The position numbers were made by a program, and so were the translations under genes. Below are positions 57,708-63,491 of a stretch of DNA of 63,491 nucleotides, one piece after another; position 1 is the first letter of the stretch; every line of letters begins with the position of its first letter. Source of the stretch: Calditrichota bacterium (GTDB lineage Bacteria; Electryoneota; B3-LCP); the NCBI GenBank assembly GCA_020051775.1, contig JAGVQJ010000033.1, positions 1 through 63,491 on the forward strand, written 5' to 3'. A model generated the notes under the pieces. The model was not told the origin of the DNA, did not search any database, and saw nothing but the letters and a program-made list of their open reading frames with translations.

Positions 57708-58601
57708 TTAAAACAATTTCTTTCGCTTATTCAAGTATTCTATCAGGGCGAAATCATAGGCCCGGTGCGTGTCGAACAACGCATAATCCACACCGTTTTC
57801 CCGACAGCCGGACTTCAATTCATCCAGGAAGCGGTTCATCTCCCGCTGGTAAGCTTGACGTAGATGCCAGGGCTGAGTAATGATTGTCTCATCCGTCTCC
57901 AGATCGCGAAACCGTGCATCGCGAGGAAAAGCAAAGGACATTTCCAGCGGATCTAAGACCTGCATGACGATCACTTCATGGCCGTCCCAACGGAAGTGTT
58001 TCAAGCCTGAGATGATCGTCTCGGGTTCATCCAGCAAGTCGGAGATCAGGATGACCAGACCGCGGCGTTTCATCCGTTCAGCCACACGATGCAGAGCGCT
58101 GCCCACTCCGGTTTTCCCCGAAGGCTCTGCTGATCCCAACTCCGTCAAGATAAGGTTTAAATAGCTGCGCACCGATTTGGGTGGGAGTAATCTACGCAGG
58201 GAATCATCGAAGAGCGCCAACCCCACGGCGTCGCGCTGTTCGATCATCAGGTAGGACAACGCCGCCGCCAGATGTACACCGTACTGGAGTTTGGTGAAAT
58301 CCGAGGACGTAAACCCCATCGAGGCAGAAGTGTCCAGCAAGATGTAACTTTTAAGATTGGTTTCTTCTTGAAATCGCTTGAGCACGTAGCGGTCGGTGCG
58401 GGCGTAGACTTTCCAATCTATGTGGCGGATGGGATCGCCAGGGAGATAAGGGCGGTGTTCGGCAAACTCTACTGAGAAGCCGTGATAGGGGCTTTGGTGC
58501 AGGCCGGTGATGAAGCCTTCCACCACCCGGCGCGCCACTAATTGCAGATTGGCGATGCGCGCCAGCGATTGAGGGGAAAGTGTGGAATTATGATTTATCA
58601 T
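57708..58601 (-). CDS. DUF58 domain protein
   Basis: The 297-residue protein has the DUF58 core (FAEHRPYLPGDPIRHIDWKVYARTD) and a VWA-like fold with LLDTSASMGF (metal-binding DxSxS), like the partners of MoxR ATPases. It overlaps the moxR gene by 14 bases and precedes the SppA fusion by 28. No second VWA protein (BatA/BatB) follows. Confidence 0.92.
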   Translation of the reverse strand: MINHNSTLSPQSLARIANLQLVARRVVEGFITGLHQSPYHGFSVEFAEHRPYLPGDPIRHIDWKVYARTDRYVLKRFQEETNLKSYILLDTSASMGFTSSDFTKLQYGVHLAAALSYLMIEQRDAVGLALFDDSLRRLLPPKSVRSYLNLILTELGSAEPSGKTGVGSALHRVAERMKRRGLVILISDLLDEPETIISGLKHFRWDGHEVIVMQVLDPLEMSFAFPRDARFRDLETDETIITQPWHLRQAYQREMNRFLDELKSGCRENGVDYALFDTHRAYDFALIEYLNKRKKLF

Positions 58602-59571
58602 TCAGCAGCTTTTCCACCACCTCCACCGCTCCGATCCCTTCGGCTTCCGCGTTGAAATTTAGCACCAGGCGATGACGAAGCACCGGCAAAGCCATACGGC
58701 GTACGTCTTCTTCATCGGGTGTGGCACGGCCCTCTAAAGCGGCTCGTGTTTTTGCCCCCAGAATCAAGTACTGTCCGGCGCGGGGACCGGCACCCCAGCG
58801 CACCCAGTCACTGATGAACTTAGGCGCGGCAGCATCTACCGGGCGAGTGCGCCGGGCCAAATTTACGGCGAATTCCACGACGTGGTCGGACACGGGGATG
58901 CGGCGAACCAGATCCTGCAGGGCTATAATTTCATCACCGGTTAGAATCTGGGTTAATTTAGAAACAACAGCGCTAGTGGTAGTCTTGACAATCAAGCGTT
59001 CTTCCTCCGGCGAGGGATAGTCCACCCAAAGGTTGAACATGAAGCGGTCGAGTTGAGCTTCGGGTAGTGGATATGTGCCTTCCTGCTCGATGGGATTCTG
59101 TGTGGCGAGGACGAAGAACGGTTCTTGTAGAGTATAAGTTGTGGCTCCTGCGGAGACCTGGTGCTCTTGCATAGCCTGCAGCAACGCCGCCTGAGTTTTA
59201 GGCGGGGTACGGTTGATCTCATCGGCCAGCACGATGTTGGCGAATATTGGTCCGTGTACGAACTTAAACGCCTTGCGGCCGGTGGATCGATCCTCTTCTA
59301 TAATTTCCGTTCCGGTGATATCCGAAGGCATGAGATCGGGGGTGAACTGTATGCGGGAAAAAGTTAGCTTCAGACTGGAAGCCAGTGAACTAATCATCAG
59401 CGTTTTAGCCAAACCTGGCACTCCCACCAATAAGCAGTGCCCGCGCGATAACAGCCCAATTAACAAGCCCTCGATCACCGCCTTTTGACCGACAATCACC
59501 TGACTCAATTCTCTTTCAATTTGAGTGCGAGCGTCCTTTAGTAGTTGCAGGGCTTCAATGTCATTCTTCAT
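58588..59571 (-). CDS. MoxR family AAA+ ATPase
   Basis: The start at 59571 (MKNDIEALQ) fits the family; an open frame 29 codons longer begins at 59658. Walker A is GVPGLAKT and Walker B is IVLADEINR. MoxR ATPases remodel proteins or assist metal insertion together with VWA/DUF58 partners; the DUF58 gene follows. No strong Shine-Dalgarno site is present. The gene is divergent from rlmN; I see no convincing promoter pair in the short gap. Confidence 0.93.
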   Translation of the reverse strand: MKNDIEALQLLKDARTQIERELSQVIVGQKAVIEGLLIGLLSRGHCLLVGVPGLAKTLMISSLASSLKLTFSRIQFTPDLMPSDITGTEIIEEDRSTGRKAFKFVHGPIFANIVLADEINRTPPKTQAALLQAMQEHQVSAGATTYTLQEPFFVLATQNPIEQEGTYPLPEAQLDRFMFNLWVDYPSPEEERLIVKTTTSAVVSKLTQILTGDEIIALQDLVRRIPVSDHVVEFAVNLARRTRPVDAAAPKFISDWVRWGAGPRAGQYLILGAKTRAALEGRATPDEEDVRRMALPVLRHRLVLNFNAEAEGIGAVEVVEKLLNDKS

Positions 59572-59671
59572 ATTATCTGTAGATCTTTGTAAAAGTATGG
59601 AAATTCCTTTGTAGTTGAATAGTATAAATGTAGCAATTGTTCCGCCTGAATTCAACATATTCCGAGGGATT

Positions 59672-60709
59672 GTGCCGAGACTAAAGGATTACAGCCGAGA
59701 AGAACTGGAAGCGCTGATGGAAAGTTGGGGGGAGCGGCCTTTCCATGGACGACAGATCTTTGCGGGGTTGTTCAAGCGCGGGGTGGGATCGGTGGAGGAG
59801 ATGACCGACTTGCCTCTGCGTCTGCGAGAGAAGTTGTGCGAATTTGAACCCTTTGATCTACTCAAACCCATCGCCAGCCAATCGGCGCCCGACGGCACTA
59901 TAAAGACGCTCTTCGAACTGCAGGACGGTTCCGCCATCGAATCCGTCTGGATACCGGAGGAGACTCACGCCGTGCAATGCCTCTCAACTCAGGTGGGTTG
60001 CCCGCTCGAGTGCACTTTCTGCGCCACGGGACAGATGGGCTTCAAGCGTAATTTGTCTTCGGGCGAAATCGTGGATCAGGTCGTGCAATTCCGTCGCATG
60101 AAAAGCTCGATAGCTCTGCGCAACCTGGTCTTCATGGGCATGGGTGAACCGCTGCTAAACTACGATAATCTGGTCAAAGCCATCCGCATCCTGTCGGCAG
60201 CAGATGGGGCGGCCATTTCGCAGCGGCGCATGACCGTATCCACGGCTGGGATAGTGCCGGGCATGCGCAGATTGGCCGGCGAAGGGTTGAAAATCAAACT
60301 GGCGATATCCCTGAACGCCCCCACCGACGAATTGCGCGATCAGTTAATGCCCATCAACAAGAAGTACCCCCTCGCCGACCTGATGAAGGCTGCTTTGGAA
60401 TTCCAGAAATCAAGCAATCACCGGATCACTTTTGAATATGCTCTGATGCCAGGCGTCAATGACACTACTCTTATGATTCAGGCCTTGCGCAATTTTTTAG
60501 TGCGAATACCATCCAAGTTGAATCTCATCCCCCTTAATCCAATAGATATAAAATTCCAGCCGGAAACGAACTGGGACTCCATTTTCGACCGATTTTATCG
60601 CGTTTTCGAGAAGGAACGAATCGTTTTGACCATGCGGCGCAGCCGCGGCCAGGAAATCAAAGCGGCGTGCGGACAATTGGCTTCAGGATCAGAGACTCAG
60701 CATCGCTGA
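59672..60709 (+). CDS. rlmN: 23S rRNA/tRNA (adenine-C2) methyltransferase RlmN
   Basis: I start at the GTG at 59672 (VPRLKDYSREELE), where RlmN proteins normally begin; a TTG at 59615 would add 19 residues. The radical SAM motif is C-x3-C-x2-C in GCPLECTFCATGQMGF. VFMGMGEPLLNY, SLNAPTD and the late catalytic Cys in KAACGQL are present. It methylates A2503 of 23S rRNA and A37 of some tRNAs. Its last 53 bases overlap the convergent gene. Confidence 0.94.
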   Translation: MPRLKDYSREELEALMESWGERPFHGRQIFAGLFKRGVGSVEEMTDLPLRLREKLCEFEPFDLLKPIASQSAPDGTIKTLFELQDGSAIESVWIPEETHAVQCLSTQVGCPLECTFCATGQMGFKRNLSSGEIVDQVVQFRRMKSSIALRNLVFMGMGEPLLNYDNLVKAIRILSAADGAAISQRRMTVSTAGIVPGMRRLAGEGLKIKLAISLNAPTDELRDQLMPINKKYPLADLMKAALEFQKSSNHRITFEYALMPGVNDTTLMIQALRNFLVRIPSKLNLIPLNPIDIKFQPETNWDSIFDRFYRVFEKERIVLTMRRSRGQEIKAACGQLASGSETQHR

Positions 60710-61829
60710 ATTGATCCAGCCAGACGTCCCCAAGCACTCTCCATTCTCTCTCCTTCGTCCAATCATACCCCGCCGATCTTTCCACCTGAAAGAAGGGCCG
60801 GTCAGTTTCGGTCAATTCATGATATTTAGCAACGTCCGCGTAAATGACTGGGCGAGCTCCCTGGGCCGACAATCTCTCTTTGCTCAGAGCCATCCCGAAT
60901 GGTTCAAACGTCCAGCGTCTTAAGCCTGATCGCCAATGTATCAAGCGCGGGAGCTCTTGGGGGGGTCTTTCCGTGAACGACACGATCGGATAAGCGCCTC
61001 TGACCAAGTGGGTTGAGGCGCGAATTACTCCTTCCTGTAATATTCGGTTCAACGTCTGTGCACCATCAATCTCTTCTTCCGGCCCCTCCATGATTCGACT
61101 AAAATATTCTACCCTCGACTCGGCAGGGTATGGCCCTACACAGGATCGAGTCCAATGGATCAAGTACTTGTCTGGCTGGTACCATTCCGGTACACTAATG
61201 CTTCCCACATCTATTGGTTTCTTCACCGGGGAAACCGGTTCGCCAGGAATTTGAAAATCTCGAACTACCGCTTCTTTCGGTAAAGAGTCGTGGCCCAACA
61301 ACCGATCCAGATTGCCGCCCATTCGTAGACATACCGGCATCAAGTGCCGGCTCAAAGCCGCCACCCAGCGATCCCGAATAGTATTGTCTTCCGCTGAAGG
61401 TTTTTTCGATCCCAGCCGTATAGGCCGGAGTGCCAGAACTTTAGGCTCATCCAGACCGAAATCCATGATCGTCTTGGTACGCAGGACATTAAAATTCTGA
61501 GCGCTACCGGCTGGGAAGACCAGGATGAGCGGGAACCCCATCTTTCCGGCGGCCCACGTTAAAAAATCCCACGCCGGTGTGCCCAAGCTGCTGACTACCG
61601 CAGTATCACGAGGGTCAAGATGGTGTAACACTTCCAAAGTTTTCCGAATCCAAGGTTGGTTCCGGTTCAAGCGGGGGGTCTGGCGGGAATTGAAAATCGT
61701 GGTGCGCTGAAGATTCAGCATTCCGGTGGAACCGCACAGCACTACCGGCGAGGACGAAGGCAGGTAAAATACGTGTGGAATTTGAACAGGGAAATCTTTG
61801 CAGTCAACGCAGATCAGCAGATTAGACAT
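60657..61829 (-). CDS. Two-domain protein of unknown function (SLOG-like + AbiGi/DUF2971-like)
   Basis: The 390-residue protein matches no named family that I can assign. The N-terminal half looks like a DprA/SLOG-type Rossmann fold: VVLCGSTG, TTIFNSRQTP, VVSSLGTPAWDFLTWAA, LILVFPAGSAQNF. The C-terminal half (from about 225) begins YLIHWTRSCVGPYP. It continues with ILQEGVIRAS, IVSFTERPP, FGMALSKERL, GARPVIY and DWTKEREWRVLGD, the order seen in DUF2971/AbiGi-type domains of abortive-infection proteins. A fused nucleotide sensor and effector is possible; this is inference. Its end overlaps rlmN by 53 bases. Confidence 0.7.
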   Translation of the reverse strand: MSNLLICVDCKDFPVQIPHVFYLPSSSPVVLCGSTGMLNLQRTTIFNSRQTPRLNRNQPWIRKTLEVLHHLDPRDTAVVSSLGTPAWDFLTWAAGKMGFPLILVFPAGSAQNFNVLRTKTIMDFGLDEPKVLALRPIRLGSKKPSAEDNTIRDRWVAALSRHLMPVCLRMGGNLDRLLGHDSLPKEAVVRDFQIPGEPVSPVKKPIDVGSISVPEWYQPDKYLIHWTRSCVGPYPAESRVEYFSRIMEGPEEEIDGAQTLNRILQEGVIRASTHLVRGAYPIVSFTERPPQELPRLIHWRSGLRRWTFEPFGMALSKERLSAQGARPVIYADVAKYHELTETDRPFFQVERSAGYDWTKEREWRVLGDVWLDQFSDAESLILKPIVRTPL

Positions 61830-61843
61830 GTTGGGTGAGTTGG

Positions 61844-62599
61844 TTAAGTATTTCCCGACTTCCGGGTTATATAAAAGATCCGTCCTTCCGCGCCGATCAC
61901 GTCCAAGTTTCTACCTTGTTTATAAGATTCGATCTTGTCGAATCCTGCTTCCCTTAAAGCAGAGTGAACTTCTTCCGGGGAATAATATTTTTGCGTCAAC
62001 ACGAAATCCGAGCGCCTCCAACAGCCGGCCACCTGCCGAAATATGGTCACATTGGCCCAGGCGAATTTATGCTCGGATTCATAATCCGAACGCATCACAC
62101 AAGCGTGGTCGTCTTCCACAATATCCGTATTCCCGCACCATTGATGCAGGTAGCCCTCCTCGGTATTTAAATCAAACATGAATAATCCGCCTTTCAGCAA
62201 GGCGTCGAATGCGCATCGGAACGTAGAAACAAGCTCCGTCAGAGTCATGATATGATTCAAACTATCGAAGGCGGAGAGTATTCCGTGAAACCGGGCCGGT
62301 AGTTTAAAGTTACGGGCATCCTGGTGAGTGAAAGAGGTCTGAGGAGCGTTGCGGCGGGCGAAACGTAGCATTTTATCGGATCCTTCCAGACCCGTCACCT
62401 GGAAGCCCTGAGCTGATAACCGGCGGGTTAATTGGCCGGTTCCACAGCATAAATCCAACAGACGCCCACCAGAAGGCAATCGCCTCAGCAATAGATGCTC
62501 GTAAATGGGCAGCCATTCCAGGCTAATTTCGCCCCAATGACGATGGTACGTCCAGGCAAAGTCGTCGTAGTCGTTAAAACTCTTACTCTTTTGCGGCAC
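61844..62599 (-). CDS. Class I SAM-dependent methyltransferase
   Basis: I start at the GTG at 62599 (VPQKSKSFNDYDDF) because AAGGAG stands six bases upstream; a longer frame begins at 62665. The SAM-binding motif is LLDLCCGTGQLTRRL, followed by GLEGSDKMLRFARRN and FDSLNHI. The C-terminal half resembles small-molecule methyltransferases; the substrate is unknown. It lies 14 bases upstream of the two-domain protein, same strand. Confidence 0.88.
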   Translation of the reverse strand: MPQKSKSFNDYDDFAWTYHRHWGEISLEWLPIYEHLLLRRLPSGGRLLDLCCGTGQLTRRLSAQGFQVTGLEGSDKMLRFARRNAPQTSFTHQDARNFKLPARFHGILSAFDSLNHIMTLTELVSTFRCAFDALLKGGLFMFDLNTEEGYLHQWCGNTDIVEDDHACVMRSDYESEHKFAWANVTIFRQVAGCWRRSDFVLTQKYYSPEEVHSALREAGFDKIESYKQGRNLDVIGAEGRIFYITRKSGNT

Positions 62600-62681
62600 C
62601 AGACGCTCCTTAAAAAGGAATCCGCAGGATGCAAATGCCATGATGATATCAAAGCAGATCTGCAAAGCTGCGGATTAATAG

Positions 62682-63037
62682 TGGAGACGGCGGGAATCGA
62701 ACCCGCGTCCGAAACAGTGGCTGAAGGACCCGCTACAGGCTTAGTCGGCGCTTGGATCTCGCCTCCCCTAACATCCGCCGACGGATCTAAAGGGAAGCCA
62801 GCCTCTTAAATTTAGCCACCCGCACCGAGGCACAACGAGTCGCATAGCCCCTCAGAATGACGCCCACATCCCAACCCGAAGGGCGAAGGCTGGGCAGGAC
62901 GGGCTACTTATTTATTAAGCAGCCAGAGCATAGCCGTTATCGGCATTTGTGTTTTGAACGATTTTTTAACGAGGACACGTTCATCCCCGGCCTGCTGATC
63001 CAGCTTCCTCCTATCCCGTCGAAACCATGTCGTCCCC
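62682..63037 (-). ncRNA. ssrA: Transfer-messenger RNA (tmRNA)
   Basis: The 356-base RNA has paired ends GGGGACG / CGTCTCC, a T-arm GCGGGTTCGATTCCCGC-like 3' end, and the conserved ACATGGTTTCGACGGG 5' end. The tag reading frame (62944 down to 62912) encodes ADNGYALAA followed by TAA TAA; the resume codon is probably GCC. No CCA is encoded. tmRNA with SmpB rescues stalled ribosomes and tags the product. Confidence 0.95.
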
Positions 63038-63049
63038 ATGCTGACTTAT

Positions 63050-63078
63050 ATTATACGAATTTAACTCGATAAAAGCAA
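63050..63078 (-). promoter_or_regulatory. Promoter of ssrA
   Basis: On the minus strand TTGCTT (63073-63078) is 17 bases from a perfect TATAAT (63050-63055). The mature 5' end is 12 bases further, so a short leader may be removed. Confidence 0.72.
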
Positions 63079-63151
63079 TGATTCTTTACCATAGTTATAC
63101 TCATGCGCACCGACCTCAGTTTCCTGAGATCAATTCAATATTTCTCCAGAT

Positions 63152-63481
63152 TCACCACTTCTTGAATATGAAGAACACCGCGGCAATCATCAAACCGAAG
63201 CCTACCAGATAGTTCCAACGGAGTTGCTCTTTCAGGTAAACTACCGAAAAGATGGAAAACACTATCAGCGTGATGACTTCCTGTATCGTTTTCAACTGCG
63301 CCGCGCTGAATTGGTATGATCCGATCCGATTGGCCGGCACCTGGAAGCAGTATTCCAAAAAGGCGATCAGCCAACTGACAACAATGACGATGAAAAGCGG
63401 CGACTGTTTGTATTTCAGATGACCATACCAAGCGATGGTCATGAAGACATTCGATATCGTTAGGAGTATGATAGTGCGCAA
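63152..63481 (-). CDS. DUF486 small membrane protein (DMT-like)
   Basis: The 109-residue protein has four hydrophobic helices: TIILLTISNVFMTIAWYGHL, FIVIVVSWLIAFLEYCF, EVITLIVFSIFSVVYL and YLVGFGLMIAAVFFIF. DUF486 members resemble half of a drug/metabolite transporter and have no known substrate. The start is TTG at 63481, ten bases from the window edge; the frame stays open to the edge, so an earlier start outside cannot be excluded. Confidence 0.8.
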   Translation of the reverse strand: MRTIILLTISNVFMTIAWYGHLKYKQSPLFIVIVVSWLIAFLEYCFQVPANRIGSYQFSAAQLKTIQEVITLIVFSIFSVVYLKEQLRWNYLVGFGLMIAAVFFIFKKW

Positions 63482-63491
63482 AGAGGTTCCC

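Overview
The window is a dense, apparently single-origin stretch of chromosome from a Gram-negative (diderm) bacterium. Lipopolysaccharide export and Kdo genes (lptB, lptA-like, lptC, kdsD, kdsC) show an LPS outer membrane. A PorU-type C25 sortase, PorV-type barrels, FlgD-like/type IX C-terminal sorting domains, DUF5683 proteins and many lipoproteins point to the FCB superphylum. The promoters I can read (TTGACA-17-TATATT, TTGATT-17-TATAAT, TTGATT-17-TATATT, TTGCTT-17-TATAAT) are ordinary sigma-70 boxes, not the -33/-7 boxes of Bacteroidota. I therefore favour a candidate phylum in the KSB1/Zixibacteria/Marinimicrobia/Calditrichota neighbourhood; this assignment is inference. No insertion sequence, phage, CRISPR array or ribosomal RNA was seen.

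Layout. Positions 1-3700 (minus) hold the kdsC-kdsD-lptC-lptA-lptB operon with a clear promoter carrying a repeated 12-base box. Positions 3900-8500 (plus) hold a lipoprotein, a propeller protein with a sorting-type C-terminus and two PorV/PorQ-like barrels. Positions 8527-15184 (plus) hold an isocitrate dehydrogenase-family enzyme, two small lipoproteins, pdxJ, an Ig-like lipoprotein, an HD protein, a HAD phosphatase and fructose-1,6-bisphosphatase. xdhC and a PDZ protein (minus) follow.

Positions 17200-34914 (minus) are the most distinctive block. In transcription order they encode tRNA-Gly(CCC), a DUF512 PDZ/radical-SAM protein, Der, a Cys-motif protein, a Trm112-like protein, PorU, PorV, an M6-like protein with a destroyed zinc motif, a peptidase/TolB-propeller/barrel fusion, two DUF5683 proteins and an RmlD-like reductase. 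PorU and PorV would form the attachment complex for proteins with a sorting domain, several of which are encoded here.

Positions 35025-39417 (minus) carry a TPR protein, an orphan receiver, a metallo-beta-lactamase-fold hydrolase and a double-domain M16 peptidase. Positions 40430-47647 (minus) form the operon ligA - lipoprotein - efp - accB - accC - gcvH - gcvPA, closed by a strong terminator. A small zinc ribbon, a DnaJ-like chaperone and a B12-type radical SAM enzyme follow. Positions 51087-59571 (minus) form an envelope operon, moxR - DUF58 - barrel-SppA fusion - TlpA thioredoxin - catalytic M16 - non-catalytic M16. The right end holds rlmN, a two-domain protein of unknown function that may be a conflict or defence protein, a methyltransferase, tmRNA and a DUF486 membrane protein.
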